Positions 15,764 to 24,411 of a DNA stretch of 64,000 nt are shown one piece after another. Position 1 is the first letter of the stretch, and every line of letters begins with the position of its first letter. Below the pieces are notes generated by a model, which saw only the letters and a program-made list of their open reading frames with translations, was not told the DNA's origin and made no database searches. The translations under genes and the position numbers were made by a program. This DNA comes from Campylobacter sp. RM16189 (GTDB lineage Bacteria > Campylobacterota > Campylobacteria > Campylobacterales > Campylobacteraceae). The stretch lies in NCBI RefSeq assembly GCF_012978815.1, contig NZ_LIWR01000003.1, positions 1 to 64,000 of the forward strand. The letters run 5' to 3'.

Positions 15764-17524
15764 ATGGACTTAAAGGATATATGCCCGATTAAATTTAATT
15801 ACGAGTTTGATGATTATAGGATGCTTATGAGAAGCATCCTAATAAAATCTTTGTATGATAGTCAGATTAAAGCGTTAAGCCGTTATAAAGGTATGCATAA
15901 AAGCAACTATTTTAACGAGTGCTGGACTATGAAATTTGGCTTTTCTGAAGGGGTTTATGGGCTTATATTATCAGAAGTAAAAAATGGTGAGGCAATTTTT
16001 GTGCTCTACTATTTTTCTTCTTGCTCTGAGAATCTTTTAGATAATAACTCTCTTTTTGAGGCTATGGTTGCCTCAAAAGAGGGTTATGCAGAGAAAATTA
16101 GAAATTTCTCCTCTTATAAAGAGCTTTTTAATAATTTTATTATCGCTAAAATTTATGTTAAAGTTGAAAATGAGGGAATATTTTTATCTTTAAGGACTAA
16201 ATTAAAAGATAGAATATACTCAAAAGATGGGGTTGTTATAGACGGCAAACAGGTTATAAAAGAGGGTGAAATAGATAAAAATTTCCCATCTTTTAGGGCC
16301 TCTCTTGCTTTCGTAAATTTTATGCATTTAGCAATATCTGGGATATATGAGCCAGATTTTAACTCACTTAAAATATATAAAAAAGATGGCGAGGCTATAT
16401 GCTATAGTAACTCTTTGGAATTAAATACCAAAAAAGATATATTTTCTAGTGAAATTCATATAAATATGCTTTATGGAAAATCTGATAAAAACTATCTTTT
16501 TGATGAGAGCGGATTTAAAATTTTAAAAAATAACTCTTATATGTATAAATTTTTAATAAATTTAAAAAAAGAGAGCAAAAATTTAGCGCTATCGACTCAA
16601 AAAGATAGGGCGAATTTTTTTATAATCACCGGCTTTCTTGGCTCTGGAAAGACTAAATTCCTTCAAAATTTCATAGAGCATGAAACGGCTCAAAATAGAT
16701 TTACCGGAGTTATTCAAAACGAAATTGGCAAGATCGGGCTTGATGGACAACTAGTTGATGCCAATTATGCGACCATTGAGATAGATGAAGGATGCGTGTG
16801 CTGCTCTATGGCTGGACAGATAAAGATGGCAGTAGCTAAACTAAATGAAAAAAATCCCGATACCATACTACTTGAAACAACCGGAGTAGCGAATCCTTTT
16901 AACCTGTTAAGCGAGTTAAACGAGATAAAAGATATTGTAAATTTATGCTCTATCGTTACAGTAGTGGACGGAGCTAATTTTTTAAGAGAGTATAAGAGGT
17001 CAAAGATAGTGCTGGAGCAGGTTAAAGCCGCTGATGTAATATTGCTAAACAAGATAGATCTTATAACTTCTGGCGAAAAAGATAAAATTTTGCAAATTTT
17101 AACTAAAAACAATAGATGCGCAGAGATTTTTGAAACTATAAATTCTGAATTAAATCCCAATTTTCTACTCTACAACCAAAGCCAAACATCATATATAGCC
17201 TCTTTGATGATTGAAGGTAAAATACACGCCACTCATTTAAATGAGGGCATAGTTTCTTTTAAAAAAGATTTAAGAGAGTATATAGATAAAGAAAGATTTA
17301 TAAATTATATTAAACAGCTTCCGGAAAATTTTTTAAGAATAAAGGGTGTGGTCTCTTTTGAAAATGATGAGGCTCAATATGTGTTTCAATTTGTAAATGG
17401 TAAATTTGACATAACTATTTTTGATAGAGAGAAGAGATGCGATAATTTTTTAGTATTTATTGGAAGAGAGATAGAGGAGGATTTCTATTTTCCTAAAGAA
17501 TTTTATAAAATTTCTTACTATTAG
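15764..17524 (+). CDS. COG0523 (CobW-like) GTPase fused to a large unknown N-terminal domain
   Basis: A protein of about 586 residues in two halves. The C-terminal half is a COG0523 GTPase: Walker A GFLGSGKT at about 290-297, the metal motif GCVCC at about 343-347, ETTGVANP, an NKID specificity motif, and a CobW C-terminal region with VNGKFDI. Family members move zinc or other metals into target enzymes. The first 280 residues match nothing I know and have no membrane segment. COG0523 proteins are usually 300-400 residues, so this extension is exceptional. The chosen ATG has GGA seven bases upstream; TTG 15752 or ATG 15734 are alternatives overlapping the MBL gene. Position suggests it loads metal into that Tat substrate. 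Confidence 0.85.
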   Translation: MDLKDICPIKFNYEFDDYRMLMRSILIKSLYDSQIKALSRYKGMHKSNYFNECWTMKFGFSEGVYGLILSEVKNGEAIFVLYYFSSCSENLLDNNSLFEAMVASKEGYAEKIRNFSSYKELFNNFIIAKIYVKVENEGIFLSLRTKLKDRIYSKDGVVIDGKQVIKEGEIDKNFPSFRASLAFVNFMHLAISGIYEPDFNSLKIYKKDGEAICYSNSLELNTKKDIFSSEIHINMLYGKSDKNYLFDESGFKILKNNSYMYKFLINLKKESKNLALSTQKDRANFFIITGFLGSGKTKFLQNFIEHETAQNRFTGVIQNEIGKIGLDGQLVDANYATIEIDEGCVCCSMAGQIKMAVAKLNEKNPDTILLETTGVANPFNLLSELNEIKDIVNLCSIVTVVDGANFLREYKRSKIVLEQVKAADVILLNKIDLITSGEKDKILQILTKNNRCAEIFETINSELNPNFLLYNQSQTSYIASLMIEGKIHATHLNEGIVSFKKDLREYIDKERFINYIKQLPENFLRIKGVVSFENDEAQYVFQFVNGKFDITIFDREKRCDNFLVFIGREIEEDFYFPKEFYKISYY

Positions 17525-17588
17525 TCTTTTTAAATTTAAAAAGTATTACAAAATAACAGAAAATTAATTAAATTTTTTAAATTTTAAG

Positions 17589-17613
17589 GTTAAAATACCA
17601 TGATTATTTTAAC
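17589..17613. promoter_or_regulatory. Inverted repeat in the leader of the 140-residue exported protein
   Basis: A perfect nine-base inverted repeat (GTTAAAATA at 17589-17597 and TATTTTAAC at 17605-17613) with a seven-base spacer lies 14 bases before the ATG. It could be an operator overlapping a TAAAAT-type -10, or a leader hairpin. AT-richness makes chance occurrence possible. Confidence 0.3.
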
Positions 17614-17627
17614 TTAAGGAATTTAAA

Positions 17628-18050
17628 ATGAGAAAATTTTTAGGTTCAGTATTCTGTGCAATCTCTTTAATGGCAATGCCTCAAGATGCCGAGCATACTC
17701 CAGAACAGATAGCAAAAAACATAGAGATTGAAATTTCAGCCCATCTACCTAAAAAAATAGATGAGCATATAACATTTAAAAACATTAAAGCATTCGGAAG
17801 CAAAATAACATACAGCTACGAGATTCACGATACCGCAAGCGTTAAATTTTCTCAATTTTCATGGCAAAAGATCGATGATATGAAAAAAACATATCACGAA
17901 AGAGTGTTGAAATCAGCATGCGAAAAAGAGGATACAAGAGCCATACTAAATACCGGTGTTGTTATGGAGTATAGATACACTCTTGATAGTGGCAAATTCT
18001 TCTTTCAATTTAGCCTAAGCAAGGATGAGTGCGAGAAATCAGGTCTGTAA
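17628..18050 (+). CDS. Probable exported protein of unknown function (140 residues)
   Basis: No family is recognised. The start MRKFLGSVFCAISLMAMP resembles a short signal peptide, so the protein is probably periplasmic. Two cysteines in the mature part (in SACEKE and KDECEK) could form a disulfide. The mature part alternates beta-like segments such as KITYSYEI and VVMEYRYTL. AAGGA precedes the ATG by normal spacing. It has its own leader with an inverted repeat and is followed by a bidirectional terminator shared with htpX, so it appears to be transcribed alone. Confidence 0.65.
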   Translation: MRKFLGSVFCAISLMAMPQDAEHTPEQIAKNIEIEISAHLPKKIDEHITFKNIKAFGSKITYSYEIHDTASVKFSQFSWQKIDDMKKTYHERVLKSACEKEDTRAILNTGVVMEYRYTLDSGKFFFQFSLSKDECEKSGL

Positions 18051-18053
18051 ATA

Positions 18054-18082
18054 AATTTAGTAGAGAATTTCTCTACTAAATT
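18054..18082. terminator. Bidirectional terminator between convergent genes
   Basis: A perfect 13-base inverted repeat (18054-18066 with 18070-18082, three-base loop) with A- and T-rich flanks on both sides separates the 140-residue exported protein gene from htpX. The htpX stop codon lies inside the right arm. Confidence 0.75.
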
Positions 18083-18927
18083 GTATTTTTTAGTTCTTCA
18101 AGTCTAGCTATGCGATCCTCTGTTCTTGGATGTGTTCTAAATAATGTATTAATCGTATTTTTCACACTTCCAAATGGATTTATTATAAACATATGAGCGC
18201 TTTGAGGATCCGCATTTCTCATCATATAGTTTTTTGCGTAGTTATCAAGCTTTCTTAGTGCACTTGCCAGCCACTCCGGGCGACCTGTAAGTAGTGCCGC
18301 GCCTTTATCTGCTTTATACTCCCTTTCTCTTGAAATAGCCATCTGTATTACGGTAGCGGCTATTGGAATAATTACTGCTAGTAGGATCATTAAAACCCCA
18401 TTTGAGCGGTTTTGACTACTGCTATTTCCGGCAACGGCGCCAAATTTGGCAAAATTTGCAAGTATTGCGATGGCTCCCGCAATTACTGCAGCTATTGAGC
18501 CTGTTAGTATATCATAGTGGCGCACATGACAAAGCTCATGGGCCAGCACCCCTTCTATCTCATCTTTATTTAGTAGATTTAAAAGTCCTTCAGTTACGGC
18601 AACGGCGGCATTTTTTGGGTTTCTGCCTGTTGCGAAAGCGTTTGGAACTTGCTCTGGTATTATATAAACCTTTGGCATAGGTAGATTGGCTTTTTTTGTT
18701 AGACGAGCAACTATTTCAAATAGCCCTTTAGCATCGTTTTCATGCACTTCAATCGCCTTGTAATGTCTTAACACTAACTTGTCGCTAAAAAAATATGAGA
18801 AGAAATTCATCCCCAGAGCGATTAAAAAGGCCATAATCATGCCTTCTTGACCGCCAATCATTCCGCCTACGGCTATAAAAAGTAGCATCAACCCTGTCAT
18901 TAAAAATACGGTTTTAAAAATCTCCAT
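18076..18927 (-). CDS. htpX: Membrane zinc metalloprotease HtpX (M48)
   Basis: An inner-membrane protease for quality control of membrane proteins. Two N-terminal membrane segments are followed by the M48 catalytic domain with the zinc motif HELCH (in VLAHELCHVRHYD). Two more hydrophobic segments follow, then the EREYKAD glutamate motif and the late THPRTEDRI motif. The open frame extends ten codons upstream, but AAGGGA sits six bases before the ATG at 18927. The start lies inside the end of the upstream 124-residue gene, so translation is coupled. It is the last of five overlapping minus-strand genes beginning with ribA. Confidence 0.92.
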   Translation of the reverse strand: MEIFKTVFLMTGLMLLFIAVGGMIGGQEGMIMAFLIALGMNFFSYFFSDKLVLRHYKAIEVHENDAKGLFEIVARLTKKANLPMPKVYIIPEQVPNAFATGRNPKNAAVAVTEGLLNLLNKDEIEGVLAHELCHVRHYDILTGSIAAVIAGAIAILANFAKFGAVAGNSSSQNRSNGVLMILLAVIIPIAATVIQMAISREREYKADKGAALLTGRPEWLASALRKLDNYAKNYMMRNADPQSAHMFIINPFGSVKNTINTLFRTHPRTEDRIARLEELKNTI

Positions 18928-19288
18928 CTTTGATCCCTTGTTTGAAAATCGCCGCATCTACACCCAGTTCACAAAGCTCTTTAATTTCGGCTTGACTCTC
19001 TATGATAACGCAAATTTGAGAGTCAAAAAGATAGTTTTGTGCGATTTTAGCGGCCTCTTTGGCAAGCTCTTTTGGAGTGATTATATATTTTGCTCCGCAA
19101 GCGTTTGCTATTACGACCTGCACTATATCATCTGTTTTTAAACTAAAATTCGCACCAATTTTAATAGCTTTAGCTATCATGGTCTCTTGATAACTAAATA
19201 AATTTTGTCTATTGCCCCTTATATCGCTCTCTTTTTTACAATAAAATAGCGGTTCATACGGCACAAGAGAGTGCCCTATAATTTTCAT
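18914..19288 (-). CDS. Conserved-type cytoplasmic protein of unknown function (124 residues)
   Basis: I cannot name a family. The product has no signal peptide or membrane segment and alternates strands and helices in a way that suggests a small alpha/beta fold. Recognisable stretches are NACGAKYIITPKELAKEA and CVIIESQAEIKELCELGVD. It overlaps the zinc-ribbon gene upstream by an ATGA junction and htpX downstream by 14 bases. It is therefore an integral member of the ribA-rsmG-zinc ribbon-htpX operon. The name pattern of its neighbours gives no pathway. Confidence 0.7.
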   Translation of the reverse strand: MKIIGHSLVPYEPLFYCKKESDIRGNRQNLFSYQETMIAKAIKIGANFSLKTDDIVQVVIANACGAKYIITPKELAKEAAKIAQNYLFDSQICVIIESQAEIKELCELGVDAAIFKQGIKDGDF

Positions 19289-19494
19289 TTATAATCCCTC
19301 ACACAATCTTTGCATATATATTTTGTACTACTTAAAATAGCCTCTTTGGCTTCTACGAATGTGCCGCATTTGCTACACTCTACAAAGTTTTCTATCTCTT
19401 TTACATCCTTCTTTTTTGTATGTTTTTTTCTACTTTTGAAAAAAACTATATAAATTACAATTAAAACCACTATAAAAACTAAAATTTTAGCCAC
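19285..19494 (-). CDS. Small membrane-anchored zinc-ribbon protein (PP0621-like)
   Basis: A protein of about 69 residues with one N-terminal membrane segment, a basic stretch ([10 protein letters not shown]), then a four-cysteine zinc ribbon (CSKCG and CKDC). It matches the PP0621-like family of unknown function. The GTG at 19494 is used because AGGTGG lies five bases before it. The longer GTG start at 19503 would give three more residues. It overlaps the rsmG stop region and is coupled to the next gene by ATGA. The basic stretch places the zinc ribbon on the cytoplasmic side. Confidence 0.75.
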   Translation of the reverse strand: MAKILVFIVVLIVIYIVFFKSRKKHTKKKDVKEIENFVECSKCGTFVEAKEAILSSTKYICKDCVRDYK

Positions 19495-20035
19495 GATATC
19501 CACCTATTAATACGTAATTTCTATTTTTAAAGTTATAAATTTTTGCATCTATGCCCGATATTTCATCTTTTGCTCCGCTGCCTTTGTATAGCAAAATTTG
19601 TGTCTTTTCATCATGAAAACCTTTACAAATTTTTAAAAGATCCTTTGTTTTCATGAGAGCTCTAGAGGTAATAAGATCGGCTATAAAAGGCGAAGAGAGT
19701 TCAATTTTTTCGCTCTTTACGTTTAAATTTTCTAAATTCATCTCAGCCTTTACATAGCTTAAAAATGATGATTTTTTTAAATTTGGCTCAAATAGAGTCC
19801 AGCTGCAATCTTTTAAAATAAAGGCTAAAAATATAGCCGGAAATCCTGCTCCGCTACCTACATCTATCGCAGTTTTTGGATAATATTCTAGAAATTCCAA
19901 AGGCCTTATACTATCATCCACTATTTCACTTATGTTTTTATAATTTGTTAGATTATGCACTCTGTTAAATTTTCTTAAAATTTCGCTAAATTTCTCTACT
20001 TTTTCATTAAAATCTGAGGGCTTATCAATTTTCAT
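19487..20035 (-). CDS. rsmG: 16S rRNA m7G527 methyltransferase RsmG
   Basis: A SAM-dependent methyltransferase for G527 of 16S rRNA (GidB family), about 182 residues, a little short but complete. The SAM-binding loop [14 protein letters not shown] is intact, and the LTSRAL-type motif appears as LITSRALM. The ATG at 20035 is preferred over a TTG one codon earlier. It overlaps the end of ribA by 11 bases, so it is the second gene of the operon. Loss of this enzyme gives low-level streptomycin resistance in other bacteria; here it looks functional. Confidence 0.92.
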   Translation of the reverse strand: MKIDKPSDFNEKVEKFSEILRKFNRVHNLTNYKNISEIVDDSIRPLEFLEYYPKTAIDVGSGAGFPAIFLAFILKDCSWTLFEPNLKKSSFLSYVKAEMNLENLNVKSEKIELSSPFIADLITSRALMKTKDLLKICKGFHDEKTQILLYKGSGAKDEISGIDAKIYNFKNRNYVLIGGYRG

Positions 20036-20597
20036 CAAGCATATGTCCCATTTGCTCTTTTTTTATCTTTAGATACTCCTCGTTAAATTTATTCGCGTGT
20101 ATTATGATAGGTACGCGTGCTACGACTTCCACGCATTTTAAGCCCATTAGCTTTTGAGGATTATTTGTAAGCAAATTTATCTTGGCTATTCCAAAATCTT
20201 TTAGGATAAAATCAACTATCTCATAAGTCCTCTCATCAGCCTTAAATCCCAGCTGGTGATTTGCTTCGATAGTATCAAGCCCCTTGTCTTGCAAATTATA
20301 TGCGTTTACTTTGTTTAAAAGACCAATATTTCGCCCTTCTTGACGTAGATAGATGACCATGCCAGTATGCTCTTCGATATATTTTAAGCTCGCTTCAAGC
20401 TGATCGCGACAATCGCATTTCAAGCTTCCTATCGCATCACCAGTTAGACATTCTGAGTGAATTCTTACATTAACTACATCGCCAAAAGGCTTTTTAAATA
20501 TCACCAAATGCTCTTTTTCACCTTCTTTAAAAGCTTTTATCTCAAACATCCCGAAACGTGACGGCAAATTTGCCACGTTAGATAACTTTATATTCAT
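20025..20597 (-). CDS. ribA: GTP cyclohydrolase II
   Basis: Catalyses the first step of riboflavin synthesis from GTP. This is a stand-alone RibA of 190 residues, not fused to RibB. The zinc cysteines are visible (ECLTGD and KCDC), as are the RQEGRNIGL segment and the late TNNPQK motif. It heads a five-gene overlapping minus-strand operon ending with htpX and is divergent from hemB. The gap between them holds a near-palindrome at 20616-20638. Confidence 0.95.
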   Translation of the reverse strand: MNIKLSNVANLPSRFGMFEIKAFKEGEKEHLVIFKKPFGDVVNVRIHSECLTGDAIGSLKCDCRDQLEASLKYIEEHTGMVIYLRQEGRNIGLLNKVNAYNLQDKGLDTIEANHQLGFKADERTYEIVDFILKDFGIAKINLLTNNPQKLMGLKCVEVVARVPIIIHANKFNEEYLKIKKEQMGHMLDEN

Positions 20598-20615
20598 AAA
20601 TTTTTAACTCCTAAT

Positions 20616-20638
20616 ATGCTACACTTATAAGTTAGCAT
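20616..20638. promoter_or_regulatory. Near-palindromic element between ribA and hemB
   Basis: The 23-base stretch has outer arms ATGCTA and TAGCAT and an inner ACTTATAAGT palindrome, offset by one base. It lies in the only space between the divergent ribA and hemB operons. It could be a shared operator, or overlapping -10 elements facing both ways (TATAAG). No known regulator can be assigned. Confidence 0.35.
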
Positions 20639-20661
20639 TGTATCAAAGTAAAAGGAAAAAT

Positions 20662-21639
20662 ATGTTTAAACGCTTTAGAAGACTAAGGATAAACCCTTAT
20701 ATTAGGGATTTGGTACGCGAAAATCAGTTGAGTGTAAATGATTTTATCTATCCTCTTTTTGTAGTTGAAGGAAAAGGGATAAAAAAAGACACAAGTTCGA
20801 TGCCTAGTGTATTTCAGATGAGTTTGGATGAAATTTTAAAAGAGTGTTCGGAAGTTGTAAATTTAGGCATAAAATCGATTATTTTATTTGGAATCCCAAG
20901 TGTAAAAGATAGCATAGGAAGTGATGCTTTATCAGATGACGGCATCATTGCAACCTCTCTTAGAGCGATAAAGGATAAATTTCCAAATTTAGTCGTAGTC
21001 ACTGATCTTTGTTTTTGCGAATATACCGATCACGGACACTGCGGAATTTTAGATCACGTTCATGAAACTATAGATAACGACGCTACACTTGAAATCTCAG
21101 CAAAACAAGCGATAATACATGCTAAAAATGGAGCCGATATCATAGCTCCAAGTGGCATGATGGACGGTATCATTACAACTCTTCGCAGTGCGCTTGATGA
21201 GAGTGGATTTGAAAATTTGCCTATCATGGCGTACTCGACCAAATTTGCTTCTGCTTATTATGGACCGTTTCGCGATGTAGCCGAGAGCACTCCAAGCTTT
21301 GGCGATAGAAGAAGCTATCAAATGGATCCTGCAAATCGTTTGGAAGCTATAAACGAGAGTTTAGAGGATGAGGTGCAGGGTGCTGATATTTTGATGGTAA
21401 AACCGGCGCTTGCATATCTTGATATTATAAGAGAGTTAAGAAATTCGACAATGCTTCCTGTATGCGCTTATAACGTTAGTGGCGAGTATGCACTATTAAA
21501 AGCAGGTGCTAAAGCCGGAGTGATTGACTATGATCGTGTGATGATGGAAACTCTTGTAGGATTTAAAAGAGCTGGGGCAAATCTTATCATAAGTTACCAT
21601 GCGAAGGAAGCTGCTGAAATTTTAAGAAAAGAGAGATAA
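20662..21639 (+). CDS. hemB: Delta-aminolevulinic acid dehydratase (porphobilinogen synthase)
   Basis: Condenses two 5-aminolevulinate molecules to porphobilinogen in haem synthesis. At 325 residues it is full length. A cysteine-rich metal site ([11 protein letters not shown]) indicates a zinc-type enzyme. The two active-site lysines lie in [12 protein letters not shown] and MVKPA. The frame continues upstream, but AAAAGG precedes the ATG at 20662 and the sequence from MFKRFRRLR matches the family start. It leads a tight operon with argF, UPF0763, hemN and an Fe-S protein. Confidence 0.95.
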   Translation: MFKRFRRLRINPYIRDLVRENQLSVNDFIYPLFVVEGKGIKKDTSSMPSVFQMSLDEILKECSEVVNLGIKSIILFGIPSVKDSIGSDALSDDGIIATSLRAIKDKFPNLVVVTDLCFCEYTDHGHCGILDHVHETIDNDATLEISAKQAIIHAKNGADIIAPSGMMDGIITTLRSALDESGFENLPIMAYSTKFASAYYGPFRDVAESTPSFGDRRSYQMDPANRLEAINESLEDEVQGADILMVKPALAYLDIIRELRNSTMLPVCAYNVSGEYALLKAGAKAGVIDYDRVMMETLVGFKRAGANLIISYHAKEAAEILRKER

Positions 21640-22560
21640 ATGAGACATTTTTTGACACTTAATGATTTTAGCAAGGATGAAATTTTAAATATCATTAAGT
21701 TGGCTCGCGAGATAAAAAAAGAGGCTAAGCAAAAAGATTATAAGCCATATCTTAAAGAGCAGACACTAGCCATGATATTTGAAAAAAGCTCCACTAGGAC
21801 TAGGGTAAGCTTTGAAGTAGGGATGCATCAACTTGGAGGCAAGGCTTTGTTTTTAAGCTCAAATGACCTTCAAATAGGAAGAGGTGAGCCTATAAAGGAT
21901 ACTGCAAGGGTCATAAGCAGAATGGTTGATATGGCTATGCTTAGAGTAAATCGTCACGAGACACTGGAGGAATTTGCCAAATTTAGCCTTGTGCCTGTTA
22001 TAAACGGACTTAGCGATAAATTTCATCCTGTTCAACTAATGGCTGATTATTTGACAATGCTTGAGTTTGCAAGCGGAGATAAGATAGCTTATGTCGGCGA
22101 TGGAAACAATATGGCTCACTCTTGGCTGATGCTTGCTAGCAAGCTAGGGCTTGAGCTTTGTATAGCCACTCCAAATGGATATGAGGTCGATGGGCAAATT
22201 TTAAAGCAAGCGTTTAAAAATGCAGAAATTTCTGGAGCCAAAATTTATATTACAAATGATATTAAAGAAGCCGTGTCAAATGTCGATGTAGTTACGACAG
22301 ATACGTGGGTTTCAATGGGTCAAGAGGCGGAAAAAGAGAAGCGCTTAAGAGATTTTGATGGATATTGTGTGGATGAGAATTTGATGAAGTTAGCCAAAAA
22401 AGATTCGATTTTCCTTCATTGTCTTCCTGCTTATAGGGGGTATGAAATAAGTGAGGCAGTATTTGAAGCGCATGCGGATGAAATTTTTGTTGAAGCCGAA
22501 AATAGACTACATGCGCAAAAGGGTGTTATGGTCTGGCTTGACAAAAACAAAGGAAATTAA
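21640..22560 (+). CDS. argF: Ornithine carbamoyltransferase
   Basis: Makes citrulline from ornithine and carbamoyl phosphate in arginine synthesis. The carbamoyl phosphate motif SSTRTR, the HPVQ motif, an ornithine-binding DTWVSMG segment and HCLPAYRG are all intact, in 306 residues. The ATG follows the hemB stop codon with no gap, and its own stop shares a base with the next start (TAATG). Expression should therefore follow hemB closely. The mixture of haem and arginine genes in one unit is the familiar Campylobacter order. Confidence 0.95.
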   Translation: MRHFLTLNDFSKDEILNIIKLAREIKKEAKQKDYKPYLKEQTLAMIFEKSSTRTRVSFEVGMHQLGGKALFLSSNDLQIGRGEPIKDTARVISRMVDMAMLRVNRHETLEEFAKFSLVPVINGLSDKFHPVQLMADYLTMLEFASGDKIAYVGDGNNMAHSWLMLASKLGLELCIATPNGYEVDGQILKQAFKNAEISGAKIYITNDIKEAVSNVDVVTTDTWVSMGQEAEKEKRLRDFDGYCVDENLMKLAKKDSIFLHCLPAYRGYEISEAVFEAHADEIFVEAENRLHAQKGVMVWLDKNKGN

Positions 22561-23057
22561 TGAGCGAAAAGAAAAATTTGCAAGATACTTATAAAAAAAT
22601 AGATGAGATAAGCGATGAGCTCGGTATAAAAGATGACGAAAAGACTATTTTTGAAATAGTTCCCACAAGCGATCCAAATCAGATGAGCCTAAGCCTAAAA
22701 AGCGGTTCTTGGGGCGGTGTTGAACCCTGGTTTGGGATAGATGAAAATCAAAATTTACATACGATGGTCTCTATAAAATCACTTTCTGAGCTTATATCGG
22801 CTTACCGTAGAGTGCAAAAGGAAAATTTCGAGCTTAAGCTTGAAAAAACCATTTGGCAAAATATACCTGTAGATTTCAGCGATGTATGGGTTGTAGCCAT
22901 GGATGAAATTCGTAAAATTGCGCTTAGAGAGCATGGCAAGAAAAATATAAATGTAAATTTAGAAAATTTAGTAAAAAATATAAAAAAAGAGCATCCTAAT
23001 TTGTTTATAGAGATGGAGGATTTAATGGAAAGTAGAGGGCATAAGGCAAATGATTGA
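22560..23057 (+). CDS. UPF0763 (DUF2603) protein of unknown function
   Basis: A 165-residue cytoplasmic protein matching the Campylobacterota-specific UPF0763 family, which occurs between argF and hemN in C. jejuni. The middle has a recognisable [16 protein letters not shown] segment and the rest is largely helical and charged. No catalytic motif is visible. It shares a base with the argF stop and overlaps hemN by eight bases. Its conserved place beside haem genes hints at a link to that pathway, but no function is known. Confidence 0.85.
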   Translation: MSEKKNLQDTYKKIDEISDELGIKDDEKTIFEIVPTSDPNQMSLSLKSGSWGGVEPWFGIDENQNLHTMVSIKSLSELISAYRRVQKENFELKLEKTIWQNIPVDFSDVWVVAMDEIRKIALREHGKKNINVNLENLVKNIKKEHPNLFIEMEDLMESRGHKAND

Positions 23058-24411
23058 TTTTGATGCATATGTGAAATATTCACGTCCAGGACCAAGGTAT
23101 ACAAGCTATCCTACTGCGCCTGAATTTAGTGCAAAATTTAGCTATGAAGATTATTTAAATGAGCTTAAAAATCGTGATTTCTCACGCCCGCTTTCGATTT
23201 ACGTTCACTTGCCGTTTTGTAGAAGTGCCTGTTATTTTTGTGGCTGTAACGTAATTTATACAAGCAAAGAGGATAAAAAAGAGCGATATATCGAGTATCT
23301 TAAAAAAGAGCTTGATATTTTGGCATCAAATTTAGATACTAAAGCTGAAGTCTTGCAGATGCATTTTGGAGGTGGAACTCCTACTTTTTATAACGCAGAG
23401 CAGCTTGATAGGATAATTTGTGCGATAAAAGCTAAATTTCCAAATTTTTCAAAGTTTGCAGAGGTTAGCTGCGAGATAGATCCTAGATTTTTAACCGAGG
23501 AGCAGCTTGATGTGCTAATCTCTCACGGATTTAATCGCATTAGCTACGGTGTACAAGATTTTGATGAAAAAGTGCAGAAAGAAATCCACCGAATTCAGCC
23601 TTATGATATCACTCAAGATGCCATAGATATGGCACGCACAAAAGGCATAAATTCTATTAATATGGATTTGATTTACGGACTTCCTTATCAGAGCTTAGAA
23701 AGCTTTAAAGAGACTTTAAATAAGGCTTTAACGCTTAGTCCGGACCGTCTCGCGGTATTTAATTATGCGCATGTTCCATGGATTAAAAAATCCATGCGTA
23801 AATTTGATGAGGCTACTCTTCCAAGTCCAAAGGTAAAGCTTGAAATTTTAAAATATACGGCTGAATTTTTTGTAAAGAATGGCTATAAAATGATCGGCAT
23901 GGATCACTTTGCAAAGCCTGATGATGAGCTTTTTGTAGCTCTTGCAAATGGAACTCTTCATAGAAATTTCCAAGGCTATACGACTAAAGGAGGAGCCGAT
24001 CTGATAGGAATAGGCGTTACAAGCATAGGCGAAGGAAGACGCCACTATGCGCAAAATCATAAGGATATGGATGAGTATGAAAAATCGCTTGATAATGGTA
24101 TTTTGCCATATTCAAAAGGAATTTATTTAAGTGATGATGATCTACTTAGAAAGGCTGTGATAATGAGCCTTATGAGTAATTTTGCCCTTGATATTAAAGC
24201 TATAGAATCGGAATTTAATGTAAATTTCTTTGAATATTTTAAAGATGATTTGGCGGAGCTGAAGGGACTTAGTGAATTTGTATCCGTAACTCCTGAAAAA
24301 ATAACCGTAAATGAAACAGGAACGCTTATAATTCGTAACATAGCCATGTGTTTTGATGCCTATTTAAAGAAAATTCCTGAAAATTTAAGACGTTTTTCAA
24401 AGACTGTATGA
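23050..24411 (+). CDS. hemN: Oxygen-independent coproporphyrinogen III oxidase (radical SAM)
   Basis: A radical SAM enzyme that decarboxylates coproporphyrinogen III to protoporphyrinogen IX without oxygen. The 453-residue length fits HemN rather than the shorter HemW. The cluster motif [10 protein letters not shown] carries three cysteines in CxxxCxxC spacing plus the extra HemN cysteine. GGGTPTFY and ISYGVQDF follow as expected. The C-terminal domain is present. It overlaps its neighbours on both sides by a few bases. This enzyme suits the microaerobic or anaerobic life of the genus. Confidence 0.94.
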   Translation: MIDFDAYVKYSRPGPRYTSYPTAPEFSAKFSYEDYLNELKNRDFSRPLSIYVHLPFCRSACYFCGCNVIYTSKEDKKERYIEYLKKELDILASNLDTKAEVLQMHFGGGTPTFYNAEQLDRIICAIKAKFPNFSKFAEVSCEIDPRFLTEEQLDVLISHGFNRISYGVQDFDEKVQKEIHRIQPYDITQDAIDMARTKGINSINMDLIYGLPYQSLESFKETLNKALTLSPDRLAVFNYAHVPWIKKSMRKFDEATLPSPKVKLEILKYTAEFFVKNGYKMIGMDHFAKPDDELFVALANGTLHRNFQGYTTKGGADLIGIGVTSIGEGRRHYAQNHKDMDEYEKSLDNGILPYSKGIYLSDDDLLRKAVIMSLMSNFALDIKAIESEFNVNFFEYFKDDLAELKGLSEFVSVTPEKITVNETGTLIIRNIAMCFDAYLKKIPENLRRFSKTV

